Below are positions 1 to 8,227 of a stretch of DNA of 41,738 bases, piece after piece. Both the position numbers and the translations under genes were made by a program. The notes under the pieces were generated by a model. The model was not told where the DNA came from and made no database searches. It was given only the letters and a program-made list of their open reading frames with translations. The DNA lies in the NCBI RefSeq assembly GCF_031178505.1, contig NZ_JAPSIW010000007.1, positions 1-41,738 of the forward strand, written 5' to 3'. Source of the stretch: Streptomyces sp. GTDB taxonomy: Bacteria; Actinomycetota; Actinomycetes; Streptomycetales; Streptomycetaceae. Position 1 is the first letter of the stretch, and each line of letters opens with the position of its first letter.

Positions 1-543
1 GTCCCCGCTCGGGTCGAGCGAGCGCGTCAGGGCCGCCTTGACGTTGGTGCTGAAGGTGATGCCGTCGGGGGTGCCGCCGCTGGGCGGCAGGCCGATCCCC
101 TCCCGCACTTTGCGGACCTCGCTCACGCCCTGGTCGACGGTTTCGGGGGAGTCGGAGGCCGCAATGGCGTTCCACTGCTTCTCGGCGATCACGTCGTCCA
201 GGAGGTCGAGGTCTTCCCAGTAGGAGACGGCCGCTGACGTCGCGCCCAGCGCCGAGTGCTCGAAGCCCGTACCGATGCCGTCGGTGGTCGAGGTGGCCTT
301 CAGCAAGGGGATGCGGGCGGCAGTGGCAGGCGTGAACTCCTCGACCGAGGCCGTCGGTGACGGCGAGCTGCTGGCGGAGGGCCCCGCAGGCGACTTCGCC
401 TCCGGCTTGCCCGGCTCCTCCTCTCCTCCGCTGAGTGTCGTGATGGCGAGGGTGCCGACGAGGGCCAGGGCCGCAACGGCCGAGACTCCCACCGCGGCGA
501 GCCGCAGCCGGGCCCTGCGGGCCTTGCTGTCGTAGGAGCCCAT
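1..543 (-). CDS. Membrane-anchored conjugation-associated protein (3' end outside window)
   Basis: Starts with ATG at 543, sharing one base with the stop of the upstream pilin-like gene (TGATG), and stays open to base 1, so about 181 N-terminal residues are visible. A short basic cytoplasmic end (residues 5-14) precedes one membrane segment (about 15-37), a Pro/Ser/Glu linker (40-65) and a soluble extracytoplasmic region. No catalytic motif is seen. Translational coupling to the small two-helix protein and the MinD-like ATPase suggests a structural part of an actinobacterial type IV secretion/conjugation apparatus. I do not recognise the family; the reading frame is solid, the role is inferred from neighbours. 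Confidence 0.75.
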   Translation of the reverse strand, partial: MGSYDSKARRARLRLAAVGVSAVAALALVGTLAITTLSGGEEEPGKPEAKSPAGPSASSSPSPTASVEEFTPATAARIPLLKATSTTDGIGTGFEHSALGATSAAVSYWEDLDLLDDVIAEKQWNAIAASDSPETVDQGVSEVRKVREGIGLPPSGGTPDGITFSTNVKAALTRSLDPSGD

Positions 544-866
544 CAGTTGCCCTGTGTCATCGAGTAGAAGCCCATCACCAGACCGCTCGTGACGCCGATA
601 CCGACCGCCGCGATGACCGACCACACAATGGCCGACTTTCCGCGTGAGGCGAGCTGGGCCCGCTCCGTGTTGTGGCCGATGGCGACGCACGCCCAGCCGG
701 CGAGACCACCCAGCACCGCCAGGGACAGACCGCCGCCCGCGGTCCAGCCCAGGATCTTGCCAGTCGGGGTTTGCAAGGTGCCGGGCAGTTCCGGCTTGAA
801 GCCGGGCACGACCGGCTCGGCGGCCAGAGTGGAGACGTCGTGGATGGCCTGGAGCATCATGCTCAT
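543..866 (-). CDS. VirB2/TrbC-like small two-helix membrane protein (candidate pilin)
   Basis: A 107-residue protein with two hydrophobic helices (about 41-64 and 79-103) joined by a short polar loop, the architecture of VirB2/TrbC pilins and of the small membrane proteins of actinobacterial conjugation clusters. Residues 1-35 are polar and proline-rich with no clear signal peptide. Its ATG overlaps the stop of the upstream MinD-like ATPase (ATGA), and its stop overlaps the next start, so the three genes form one leftward operon. The pilin role rests on topology, size and context, since this family is poorly conserved in sequence. Confidence 0.75.
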   Translation of the reverse strand: MSMMLQAIHDVSTLAAEPVVPGFKPELPGTLQTPTGKILGWTAGGGLSLAVLGGLAGWACVAIGHNTERAQLASRGKSAIVWSVIAAVGIGVTSGLVMGFYSMTQGN

Positions 867-1813
867 GTCGTGTGTACCCCTTCAGGAGCAGGTTGGTCGG
901 GTCGAGCAGTGTCAAGAGGGAGCCCGGCGGCGGGCAGGGCCGCCGGGTGGGGAGCCGGGGGAAGCGGATCGCCCCAGGTGCGGTGAGCCGAGTCGAGTAC
1001 CGCCTGCATCAGGGCGGCCGCCGTCTCCCCCGTCCGGCGACCCAGCTTCATGGGCTCCGCAAGGCCGTGCGTACGGATGAGTGGATCGAAGGGCACAGTG
1101 ATCACGGCCGACACCTGAGATTGGAGCATGGTCGCCGCAGCCTTGACCGACGGCGGCAACCGGCCCTCGCCCGGTGAAATCAGGGCGACAACTGAGCGGT
1201 GAAGCGGGAGGCCTTCCGCCGATGCCGCCTTGACGGCTGTCTGGAGGGCAGCCACCCCGGGGCCGGTAGCCAGCGCACACAGCACGGGCACCGCGAACGG
1301 CAACGCGCACCAGGCGGCCGTCCGGCCGGCGTGACGGCCCTCCGTCCGTGCGCTGACGATGTCGTGCGCTATCGGATGAGTGGTGTCAGCTACCACAGCC
1401 TGCCAGCCGCCCCCTGCGGCGAGCTGGTACCAGGCGCCCGGGTCCGACGGCAGCCGCAGCTGTCCGTGGTGCCAATCCCGGTGGTCGGTCAGCACGTCCC
1501 ACCCTCCTCCAGGTCCTGGCATCGTTGAGGCGGCAGCCCTCGCCTGGGCCTGAGTGAACGGCTCGTCAGGAGACAGCGAGGCAAGCCCGGCACCCGGCTC
1601 CACTGGCCAGGTAGGCCATGGAGAAGCCAGGCGAGGCGCCAGGTCGAGCACCACACTGCTGCCTGCTGTGGTCAATGACCGGGCCAGCAGCCCCGCGGTC
1701 GTCGAGCGACCGCAGCCTCCGCTGGCGCCCAACACCGGTATGACCAAACGTGCTTGGCCGGGCAACGTCACGGCCGGTTGGGATTTCTTAGCCAACGCTC
1801 CCCCGCATTGCAA
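863..1813 (-). CDS. MinD/ParA-like P-loop ATPase of the conjugation module
   Basis: About 316 residues. A deviant Walker A motif, GASGGCGRSTTAG (residues 29-41), marks the SIMIBI/MinD-ParA class, in which glycine-rich loops carry an extra basic residue; here an Arg occupies the usual signature Lys position. The C-terminal 40 residues are Pro/Ala-rich. It heads a leftward operon with the pilin-like and membrane-anchored proteins, so it probably positions or energises the secretion machine rather than partitioning DNA (a separate parAB lies at 18-20 kb). The start is uncertain: TTG at 1813 has a weak GGTGA upstream, and GTG at 1771 is an alternative that keeps the P-loop. Confidence 0.75.
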   Translation of the reverse strand: MQCGGALAKKSQPAVTLPGQARLVIPVLGASGGCGRSTTAGLLARSLTTAGSSVVLDLAPRLASPWPTWPVEPGAGLASLSPDEPFTQAQARAAASTMPGPGGGWDVLTDHRDWHHGQLRLPSDPGAWYQLAAGGGWQAVVADTTHPIAHDIVSARTEGRHAGRTAAWCALPFAVPVLCALATGPGVAALQTAVKAASAEGLPLHRSVVALISPGEGRLPPSVKAAATMLQSQVSAVITVPFDPLIRTHGLAEPMKLGRRTGETAAALMQAVLDSAHRTWGDPLPPAPHPAALPAAGLPLDTARPDQPAPEGVHTT

Positions 1814-2164
1814 CTGTAATCACCATGGCGGTCACTCCATGTGAACACGCGTCCGAAAGTCTATGTCGCGCGGAGGACACCCCAGTGGTGCCCCTGGGTC
1901 GGGTGATGTGTCAATTCCTTTATGCTGCACGCCAGTTATGGCCGTTCGTCACCTTTAACGACAGTTTGAGCGCTTCTGTTGCGCCTCGTGTGGGTGATGT
2001 GGCCGCGATCCGCGTTACCTGCTTTGGGGGCGGAAACGGCGTGTGGCAATGTGACGTTCAGCCGTCAGGGGGCGGTGCTGATAGGGGTGAGGCGCGACCG
2101 GCCCCTCACGCGGGCTCACGCATGGAGATCGCCGGGACACGGCGTACAGCAGGGGGAGGCGGCC
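1814..2164. other. Divergent intergenic region of the conjugation operons
   Basis: About 350 bases between the leftward ATPase operon and the rightward hydrolase gene. It is more AT-rich than the flanking genes, notably around 1910-1985, and must hold promoters for both directions, but no -35/-10 pair or palindrome stands out. Open frames extending the hydrolase upstream to 1979 read poorly as protein and are regarded as non-coding. Confidence 0.4.
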
Positions 2165-3226
2165 GTGAAGGCCAAGCGGGGGATCGCTCTAGCGGCAGCA
2201 GCCTTCGTCCTCAGCCCGTTGGCGCTGGGGCTCGGTGTCGTCGTCCTCATCGCCATCGACGACGACAGTGGGGGCGGCGCGGACTTCTCCCTCGCCGCCG
2301 GATCGCTGCGCGTAGGCAAGGGCTTCGTTCCCGCCGAGTACGCCGCTCTCATCGAGCAGGCCGCTGCTGACTGCGATGCCGGATTGCCGGCGGCAGTGCT
2401 GGCAGCTCAGATCATGCAGGAGAGCGGATTCAACCCCAAGGCCCAGTCAAAAGACCCCGCCACGGGCAAGCCGATCGCCGATGGCATCGCTCAAATCATC
2501 CCCAGCACTTGGGCGAAGGATGGTGTCGACGGAAACGGCGACGGCAAGAGGGACGTCTGGGACCCCGAGGACGCCATTCTGACGCAGGGGCAGATCATGT
2601 GCAAACTGCTCAAGTCCGCCAAGAAACACCCGGAGTACAACGGGTCGCCCATCGAGCTCGCACTGGCTGGCTACAACGCGGGATGGGGCCGGGTCCAGCA
2701 GTACAAAGGCGTCCCGCCTCAATCATTTGCCAAGGGGCAGACCTACAACTACGTCAAGGCCATCATGGCCAACGTTGAAAAGCTCACCGCGCCGGACACC
2801 TCGGGCACTCCGGTCACCTCGGGCGGCTGGGGCCGACCAGTGAAGGGAAAGGTGGGCACGCCGTACCACCAGCAAGGCGGCGCCTGGTCCAGCGGCTACC
2901 ACACGGGCATCGACTTCGTGGTCCCCACCGGGACCTCCGTCCATTCCATCGGTCCGGGCAAGGTCGTCGCGGCTGGGTCCGGGGGAGCGTACGGGAACCA
3001 GATTGTCATCCGTCACCCCGACGGCATGTACAGCCAGTACGCCCACCTCAGCAAGGTCCGAGTCTCCATAGGGGACGTAGTCAGCGGCGGACAGGCCATC
3101 GGGCTTTCCGGTTCCACCGGCAACTCATTCGGCCCGCACCTGCACTTCGAGATCCGCACCGGACCGGACTACGGCACCGACGTCAGTCCCCTGCCATACC
3201 TTCGCAAGAAGGGGATCGACATCTGA
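2165..3226 (+). CDS. Bifunctional SLT lytic transglycosylase / M23 peptidase
   Basis: 353 residues from GTG 2165, chosen because GGGGGAGG (2152-2159) lies five bases upstream and an N-terminal hydrophobic helix (about 6-31) follows at once. An SLT-type transglycosylase domain (about 55-205) carries the catalytic Glu in MQESGFN (Glu86), then GIAQIIPSTW and ALAGYNAG. A LytM/M23 endopeptidase domain (about 222-345) has HTGID (His246, Asp250) and HLHFE (His325, His327), the zinc and catalytic residues. Such enzymes open peptidoglycan for conjugative DNA transfer, like VirB1. The N-terminal helix should hold it at the outer face of the membrane. Both active sites appear intact. Confidence 0.93.
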   Translation: MKAKRGIALAAAAFVLSPLALGLGVVVLIAIDDDSGGGADFSLAAGSLRVGKGFVPAEYAALIEQAAADCDAGLPAAVLAAQIMQESGFNPKAQSKDPATGKPIADGIAQIIPSTWAKDGVDGNGDGKRDVWDPEDAILTQGQIMCKLLKSAKKHPEYNGSPIELALAGYNAGWGRVQQYKGVPPQSFAKGQTYNYVKAIMANVEKLTAPDTSGTPVTSGGWGRPVKGKVGTPYHQQGGAWSSGYHTGIDFVVPTGTSVHSIGPGKVVAAGSGGAYGNQIVIRHPDGMYSQYAHLSKVRVSIGDVVSGGQAIGLSGSTGNSFGPHLHFEIRTGPDYGTDVSPLPYLRKKGIDI

Positions 3227-3276
3227 TCCCGTCCGAGCCAGACAGCGCCACACCGCCAGCAAGGAACCACACCACC

Positions 3277-3966
3277 GTGCACCAGCACTTCCGCCCCTGG
3301 GGGACCGTGAGTCCCGAATTCTGGGCCCTCACAGAATCGGCCCGGCCCGAGGCCGGGCCGGCGGCGGACCCGGCCACCCCGCAGCAGACGAGTGCCGCAA
3401 CCAATCCTCCAGACGTGACTCAGAAAGCAGAATCTGTGCAGCACAGCCCCGCTGCCGAGCCCGCCTCGCAGGACAGTGCCCCCGCCAGGCCGGCCGAAGC
3501 GGACACCGAGGGGCAGACGCCGCCCGGCTTGCACGACCGCATCGCCTCGGTCACCTCCGCCCTCCACAACCCGGATGACCGCCACGCTCTCGGCCTCGCG
3601 GGCGTCGAAGCGGAGAAGCTGGACCAGGAACTCACACAGCAGTACGGCCAGCACCACCCGTTCACGGTCAACATCCGAGAGCTCCGCGGGTGGATCGCCC
3701 ACCTGGCCGGAGACTCGGGAACCGCCGCCCGCTGGTACCTGCACACCACAGGCCTTCAGATCAGCGTGCACGGCCCCACCCACGAGCAGACCCAAGGATC
3801 GGCTCGCCGCGCCGTGCACACCTGGCAGCAGGTCACTGATCCCGTCGCGATCGTCCAGATCGGCATTGATCTGGCCAACGTTGTGGCTGCTGTCCTCGGC
3901 CCGGACAGTGACGCTGCCCGCTTCGTACAGGCCCGCGTAGCCAGTAGCCAGGCGCCTGAACAGTAG
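3277..3966 (+). CDS. Conserved hypothetical protein, helical repeat-like C-terminus
   Basis: 229 residues from GTG 3277 with AAGGAA (3261-3266) upstream. Residues 20-85 are a low-complexity Pro/Ala/Glu/Thr region, probably disordered. Residues about 85-185 look helical, with Ala/Leu patterns and a YLHTTGLQ-type helix reminiscent of tetratricopeptide repeats; the tail (about 195-215) is hydrophobic. It follows the peptidoglycan hydrolase by about 50 bases on the same strand and ends just before a strong hairpin, so the two probably form one transcript. Its role is unknown; an accessory conjugation function is inferred only from position. Confidence 0.7.
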   Translation: MHQHFRPWGTVSPEFWALTESARPEAGPAADPATPQQTSAATNPPDVTQKAESVQHSPAAEPASQDSAPARPAEADTEGQTPPGLHDRIASVTSALHNPDDRHALGLAGVEAEKLDQELTQQYGQHHPFTVNIRELRGWIAHLAGDSGTAARWYLHTTGLQISVHGPTHEQTQGSARRAVHTWQQVTDPVAIVQIGIDLANVVAAVLGPDSDAARFVQARVASSQAPEQ

Positions 3967-3980
3967 AGACTCCCCACATC

Positions 3981-4014
3981 ACGAGAGCCCCTGGCCGGAG
4001 CCGGGGGCTCTCGT
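3981..4014 (+). terminator. Rho-independent-like hairpin after the hydrolase operon
   Basis: Perfect 11-bp inverted repeat (acgagagcccc at 3981-3991 with its complement at 4004-4014) around a 12-base loop, 14 bases after the stop of the 229-residue gene. It lacks a long U-run, as is usual for Streptomyces terminators. Confidence 0.75.
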
Positions 4015-4061
4015 GCTCCCTGTCCGAATCTGTCCGCCTTCCGTTTCAGGCCTTGCTCCTC

Positions 4062-4098
4062 GTCGGGATTCCCCGCCAGTATGTCGGGGAACCCCGAC
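4062..4098. promoter_or_regulatory. Two operator-like GTCGGG...CCCCG repeats
   Basis: GTCGGGATTCCCCG begins at 4062 and GTCGGGGAACCCCGAC lies at 4083-4098 (7-bp arms GTCGGGG/CCCCGAC with an AA centre), about two helical turns apart and ending 16 bases before the GTG at 4115. Position and phasing suggest a repressor site for the downstream gene; the binding protein is unknown. Confidence 0.4.
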
Positions 4099-4114
4099 AA
4101 GATTGGAGAGGGCT

Positions 4115-4678
4115 GTGACGTCGTACCGCTCTAGCTGCACCAGCGACCAACTGAGGATCGCCAAGGAGCCTCAGCAGCCCGGGGCGAACCTCATGGAGCC
4201 GACGAGGGTTGTCGGCCCGACCGTCTACTGGCCCGACGGCACCACTTCCTACGTCCTGAGTTTCACGCGCGGCCATGAGTCGTGGACCGTAGCGGACGAA
4301 GCCGAGACGGCCGTGAGCGCCCTGGAGGCGATTCGCGGGGGCGGCGAGATCGAGCGGAGTCTTCTTCAGGCCTACCTGCGTGGTGTACGGCAGCTGGAGA
4401 TGCGTATGACCGCTCTGAAGGAGGAACTGCTCCTATACGCACGGGAGTCTGGCGAGAACGGCAGATCGCGCCTCACCTTCCGAGAGCTGGGAGACGAGTT
4501 GAGGCAGCACCACAGCACGGTCGCCGAGCGGCACCAGCGCATCCTCGACGGCGACACCGCTGCCTGGCGGCACTGGGTCACCGGGGGCACCGGCCGCGCA
4601 ACTCTATACAGCAACGGCGGAATCCTCCCGCGCGAGGACAAGCCGCTGCGTGAGCACGGGAAGGAAGGAACGGCATGA
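4115..4678 (+). CDS. Hypothetical protein with helical DNA-binding-like C-terminal half
   Basis: 187 residues from GTG 4115, chosen for the purine-rich GGAGAGGG (4104-4111) directly upstream; ATG 4193 is an alternative. The N-terminal part (about 30-65) has a beta-rich VYWPDGTTSYVLSF stretch. Residues 75-165 are helical and contain TFRELGDELRQHHSTVAERHQRIL, which resembles a helix-turn-helix that scans for a plasmid or regulatory site. No family was recognised. It ends in ATGA, which could couple to an out-of-frame 17-codon ORF (4675-4728) whose stop in turn overlaps GTG 4725. Confidence 0.65.
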   Translation: MTSYRSSCTSDQLRIAKEPQQPGANLMEPTRVVGPTVYWPDGTTSYVLSFTRGHESWTVADEAETAVSALEAIRGGGEIERSLLQAYLRGVRQLEMRMTALKEELLLYARESGENGRSRLTFRELGDELRQHHSTVAERHQRILDGDTAAWRHWVTGGTGRATLYSNGGILPREDKPLREHGKEGTA

Positions 4679-4907
4679 ACACCGCCGGACGAGACTTGGC
4701 TCTGATCACGACGGCCGGGGCCGAGTGAGTCGTCCGCCCGCGCCTGGGCCCAAGGCCTGGACGCCTCCCTACACCGGAATCATCGGTGTCGGTGCCGCAG
4801 CCGTCACGGCCTGGCTCGCAACACGTAAAGAGGCCGCACGTGAGGCAAGCCCTCCATGCTCTCACCACCCGGCTCCCCCTCCACTCGGCGAAGAAGGGAC
4901 ACAGACG

Positions 4908-5261
4908 ATGAGCGACCTGCTCTGGGGCCTCCTCAAGGACACCGCACGAGTACAGGGCATGATCGACGAATTGCGCGTCACCGACGCGGCCGGCACCACC
5001 ACGCCTGAGAAGGAACGCGAGTACCGGCTTCATCGCGCCGCCCTCGCACAGCGCCACCTCAAGGCCGCCGCGGACACCGGTAGTGATCCCGTGCAGGCGC
5101 AGGAAGACGCCGTGCGCACAGCGCAGCTGTTGTGGCAGCACGACGTGCAGCACGACAGCTACCTCGGTCCGATCCCGCCGGGCAGCCCGGTATGGGACGC
5201 CAGAGGCCTGGATGAGTACGTGAGACAGGAAGCTGCCGTAGCCGGACTCGCTACCAGCTGA
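4908..5261 (+). CDS. Small hypothetical protein
   Basis: 117 residues from ATG 4908, which has a good RBS (GAAGAAGGGA, 4890-4899). The same frame is open upstream to GTG 4725, which would add a 61-residue N-terminus with a small hydrophobic stretch (YTGIIGVGAAAVTAWLA) and GTGA coupling to a preceding 17-codon ORF, so a longer form is possible. The body is helical and charged, with no cysteine pairs or membrane helix. It sits at the end of the conjugation-side gene group, immediately before a perfect terminator. Function unknown. Confidence 0.6.
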   Translation: MSDLLWGLLKDTARVQGMIDELRVTDAAGTTTPEKEREYRLHRAALAQRHLKAAADTGSDPVQAQEDAVRTAQLLWQHDVQHDSYLGPIPPGSPVWDARGLDEYVRQEAAVAGLATS

Positions 5262-5267
5262 CCAGAA

Positions 5268-5304
5268 ACGAAGGACGCCCCCGCTCAGCGGGGGCGTCCT
5301 TCGT
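5268..5304. terminator. Strong perfect hairpin terminator between convergent genes
   Basis: An 18-bp perfect inverted repeat (5268-5285 with 5287-5304) separated by one base. It lies between the rightward gene ending at 5261 and the leftward reductase ending at 5334, so it can serve both strands and cleanly separates the conjugation block from the cargo block. Confidence 0.85.
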
Positions 5305-5333
5305 CGCGTCAGGCGCTACACCTCTCGACCGTT

Positions 5334-6170
5334 CTACGTCCCGTCACCGGGACGAAGAAATTCCCGGGCACCGCGCAGGGGTGTGCGCAAGGACTGCCGG
5401 GTCGTCTGACTGTCGAGGCGTACGTCGAGGGGTCCGGGAATCGTGCTCTCGGCTCGCAGTCCTCTGGGGAGACGGGAAGCGTCGAGTCCATCGCGCCGCG
5501 CGATCAGGACGCCGAGTTCGTGGCGGCTCAGGGCATCGGCTCCTGCGGCGTGTTGGATGCCCGCAGCGTCGCTCAACGCCAGTTCCAGCAGGACGCCGGC
5601 CAGGTCCGAGACGTGGGCCGGGCACCGGATGTCGTCGGTCCACAGGGCTCCGTCGCGGGTGCCGGCGGCGAGTTGGTGGACCAGGCGCTCGTGCTCAGAA
5701 CGACCATGGCCGATGATCAGCGACGTGCGGACGACGGCGGCCTTCGGGTGCACCGCGAGGACTCCGGTCTCCGCTGCGGCCTTGGCTGCGCCGTACGGGG
5801 TGACGGGGTCCGGGGGACAGGACTCGTTGTAGTGGACGCGGCCTTGGCCGGAGAACACTGCGTCGGTGGACATGTGCAGCATGCGGATTCCGCGTTTCGA
5901 CGCGACTATCGCGAGCTGTATCGGGCCTTCTGCTGTGACTGCCCATTCGGCCCCGCCGCTTGAAGCGTTGATAATGACGCGCGGGTTCACCTCTGCCATG
6001 ACGGCGTCCAGACTTCCCGCGTCGCGCAGATCGAGGTGGTGCCAGGCGCTTGGGGAGGCGGTGGTCGGCTTGGTCGCGTACGTGGCGACTGTCGTGTGCC
6101 CCGCTGCTCTCGCCTGCCGGACCAGCTCGGACCCCAGGAAGCCAGACCCGCCAACGATCAGAATTGTCAT
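5334..6170 (-). CDS. RmlD-like NAD(P)-dependent sugar-nucleotide reductase/epimerase
   Basis: 278 residues. Rossmann motif GGSGFLG (7-13), substrate-binding STDAVFSG (101-108) and the catalytic Tyr-x3-Lys in PYGAAK (Tyr126, Lys130) place it in the extended SDR family nearest dTDP-4-dehydrorhamnose reductase (RmlD); the length fits. Such enzymes reduce a 4-keto nucleotide sugar, but in isolation some act on other small carbonyls. It is downstream of the GNAT, UDP-sugar dehydrogenase and aminotransferase genes on the same strand, behind a perfect hairpin at 6201-6240, so expression may be partly uncoupled. The sugar substrate cannot be told from sequence. Confidence 0.82.
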   Translation of the reverse strand: MTILIVGGSGFLGSELVRQARAAGHTTVATYATKPTTASPSAWHHLDLRDAGSLDAVMAEVNPRVIINASSGGAEWAVTAEGPIQLAIVASKRGIRMLHMSTDAVFSGQGRVHYNESCPPDPVTPYGAAKAAAETGVLAVHPKAAVVRTSLIIGHGRSEHERLVHQLAAGTRDGALWTDDIRCPAHVSDLAGVLLELALSDAAGIQHAAGADALSRHELGVLIARRDGLDASRLPRGLRAESTIPGPLDVRLDSQTTRQSLRTPLRGAREFLRPGDGT

Positions 6171-6200
6171 GTGCGTAACCGTAGCCCCGTGGGACGGACG

Positions 6201-6240
6201 ATGACGGCGGTCACCCTGGTGTTCGGGTGACCGCCGTCAT
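6201..6240. terminator. Perfect 16-bp hairpin between GNAT and RmlD-like genes
   Basis: Arms 6201-6216 and 6225-6240 are exact complements around an 8-base loop. The hairpin lies 23 bases past the GNAT stop and about 30 bases before the reductase start. Confidence 0.8.
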
Positions 6241-6263
6241 CATCCGTCCGGGTCGGGGAGGAG

Positions 6264-6725
6264 CTACGTACGTGGCTTCCAGAGGTAGCGGATGTCGGGC
6301 TCGCGCTCGTCGTTGCGCTGTCCGTCGGTGCGCTCGGCCTCGGTGAAGCCATGCCGCTCGTAGAAGCGCCGGGCTGGGCCGTTGACCTGGAACGTCCACA
6401 GCGACAGGCCGCCCGGCTGTCGCTGCTTGGCCAGGGACATGAACCGGTCACCGAGGCCCTGCCCGTACCACTCTGGTGCGAGGTAGAGCTGCTTCAGCTC
6501 CTCGCCCTTGAGCACCATCAGCCCCACCACTCTGTCCCCAGTGACGGCGACCCAGGTCTCGTAGTGCGGCACGAGTACGCGGTCGAACCAGTCCCGGACG
6601 TCGGCCTCGTCGTGTGCGCAGCGCACGGTCGGTAGCGCCGCGGCGTAGGAGCGCAGCCACACGTCGGCCGCGGCGCGTGCGTCGGCGGAGCGGGCCCTGC
6701 GGAGGATCACGTCGTCGCTGCTCAT
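6264..6725 (-). CDS. GNAT-family N-acetyltransferase
   Basis: 153 residues from ATG 6725, beginning MSSDDVILRRA; the frame is open further upstream but that part reads as non-coding and overlaps the dehydrogenase. GNAT features are present: a core beta-strand VGLMVLKGEELKQLYLAPEWYGQGLG (about 66-91), whose QGLG is the acetyl-CoA pyrophosphate loop (Q/RxxGxG/A type), and NGPARRFYERHGF near the C-terminus. It starts 14 bases after the UDP-sugar dehydrogenase stop and is probably co-transcribed, so an amino-sugar or amine substrate made by the neighbouring enzymes is plausible but unproven. Confidence 0.85.
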   Translation of the reverse strand: MSSDDVILRRARSADARAAADVWLRSYAAALPTVRCAHDEADVRDWFDRVLVPHYETWVAVTGDRVVGLMVLKGEELKQLYLAPEWYGQGLGDRFMSLAKQRQPGGLSLWTFQVNGPARRFYERHGFTEAERTDGQRNDEREPDIRYLWKPRT

Positions 6726-6739
6726 GGCGTGGCCCGGTT

Positions 6740-8062
6740 CTACTTCCCCGGACGCCCGAGCTGGCGAACGGTCCATCCCGCTGCGTGCCAGGGCTGGGGG
6801 TCGAGGGCGGTACGACAGTCGACGAGCAGGGGGTTGGCCGGGCGGTCCACCAAGGTGTGGGGGAGGGCATGCCGGTACTCGGGCCATTCGGTGGCCAGGA
6901 CGACGAGGTCCGCGCCGTCGAGGGAGGCGGCCAGGTCGTCGGTGTAGTCCAGCTCCGGGTTGCGGACCATGGCCGTGGTGACGGCCTGCGGGTCGTGGAC
7001 GGTGACGACGCCGCCGGCCTGCTGGAGCGCCTGGGAGAGGGCGAGGGCGGGCGACTCGCGCACGTCGTTGGTGCCGGGCTTAAACGCGGCGCCCCACACG
7101 GTGATTCGGGCGCCGTTGATGGGCCGGTCGCCCAGGGCGCGGGTGATGAGTCCGAGCGCGACGTCGGTGCGGTGCTCGTTGATCTCCTCGGCGGCTCGCA
7201 GGAGAGCCGCTGCCTGTGCGGCGCCGAGCTGCCGGGCGGAAGCGGTGAAGGCGCGGACGTCCTTGGGAAGGCAGCCGCCGCCGTAGCCGATGCCGGGCTG
7301 CATGCCGCCGGAGCCGATGCGGGGGTCGATGCCGAGGATGTCCACGATCTGCGAGACGTCGCCGCCTGCGGCCTCGCACATGTCGGCGACGGCGTTGATG
7401 TAGCTGATCTTCAGGCCGAGGAAGGTGTTCGCAGCGCCCTTGGCCAGCTCCGCGGTCTGCGGGTCGGTGACGAAGATCGGCACCCCCGCGTCGATGATCC
7501 CGGCGTATACCGCGCGGATCGCCTTCTCACCCTCCAGAGTGGTGACGCCGGCGATGAGCCGGTCCGGGCGAAGGGTGTCCTCGACGGCGTGTCCTTCGCG
7601 CAGGAACTCCGGGTTCCATACGACGTCGACCTCATCGCCCGCGGGCGCCAGGCGCTGCGCGAGAGCGGTGACCTTGGCGGTGGTGCCGACGGTGACGGTG
7701 GACTTCCCGACGATCGTGGACGCACGGTCGAGGTGGGGAGCGAGCTGACGGACGGCGCCGAAAACCTGTGCGGTGTCGTAGGAGCGGCCGTCAGCGTCGA
7801 TCGGGGTGCCGACGCCGATGAAGTGCAGCTCGGCGAAGCCGGCGGCCTCGCGGATGTCGGTGGTGAAGCGCAGACGTCCGCTCTGGGTGTGGCGGGCGAG
7901 CAGTTCCGGCAGGCCCATCTCGTAGATGGGACATTCGCCGGCGTTGAGACGATCGACCTTGGCCTGGTCGACGTCCACGCCGATGACCTCGTGGCCGAGT
8001 TCGGCCATCGCCGCAGCGTGCGGGATGCCGAGGTGACCGCAGCCGATCACGGAAACACGCAT
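6740..8062 (-). CDS. UDP-glucose/GDP-mannose-type sugar dehydrogenase
   Basis: 440 residues from ATG 8062 (AAGGAC upstream), beginning at the Rossmann fold MRVSVIGCGHLG (GxGxxG at 7-12). Family landmarks: VGTPIDADG (84-92), NPEFLREG (150-157), Lys208 and Asn212 in ELAKGAANTFLGLKIS, and the catalytic cysteine in GYGGGCLPKD (Cys264). These enzymes oxidise the C6 hydroxyl of UDP-glucose or a related NDP-sugar to the uronic acid in two NAD-dependent steps through a thiohemiacetal on that cysteine. All catalytic residues look intact. It follows the class III aminotransferase and precedes the GNAT gene, suggesting a modified-sugar pathway. Confidence 0.92.
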   Translation of the reverse strand: MRVSVIGCGHLGIPHAAAMAELGHEVIGVDVDQAKVDRLNAGECPIYEMGLPELLARHTQSGRLRFTTDIREAAGFAELHFIGVGTPIDADGRSYDTAQVFGAVRQLAPHLDRASTIVGKSTVTVGTTAKVTALAQRLAPAGDEVDVVWNPEFLREGHAVEDTLRPDRLIAGVTTLEGEKAIRAVYAGIIDAGVPIFVTDPQTAELAKGAANTFLGLKISYINAVADMCEAAGGDVSQIVDILGIDPRIGSGGMQPGIGYGGGCLPKDVRAFTASARQLGAAQAAALLRAAEEINEHRTDVALGLITRALGDRPINGARITVWGAAFKPGTNDVRESPALALSQALQQAGGVVTVHDPQAVTTAMVRNPELDYTDDLAASLDGADLVVLATEWPEYRHALPHTLVDRPANPLLVDCRTALDPQPWHAAGWTVRQLGRPGK

Positions 8063-8227
8063 TGCAGGTCGTCCTTGTCTAATCGGGGGCACACCGACTT
8101 CGGTGTGCTGCCAGACGCTATCGGTTGGCGAGCAGGGCCCAAGTCGGGTAGCACGTAGGTTCGTTGAGGTGTTCGATCGGGTGACCTGGCTTCGGTTGAG
8201 GCGTCGGCCTCGGAGTGGGCCGAGGGG
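8063..8227. other. Intergenic spacer between dehydrogenase and aminotransferase
   Basis: 165 bases without a gene. A 6-bp inverted repeat (8209-8214 with 8221-8226) directly after the aminotransferase stop is too weak to call a terminator with confidence; the spacer could also hold a promoter for the dehydrogenase. Confidence 0.35.

Noticed and set aside
4675-4728. 17-codon ORF between two overlapping stop/start pairs
   Set aside because: Too short and without its own motif; mentioned only as possible coupling.
6614-8158. 514-codon rightward frame
   Set aside because: Runs antisense through the UDP-sugar dehydrogenase and has the typical Gly/Val/Asp-rich look of a mirror frame in GC-rich DNA.
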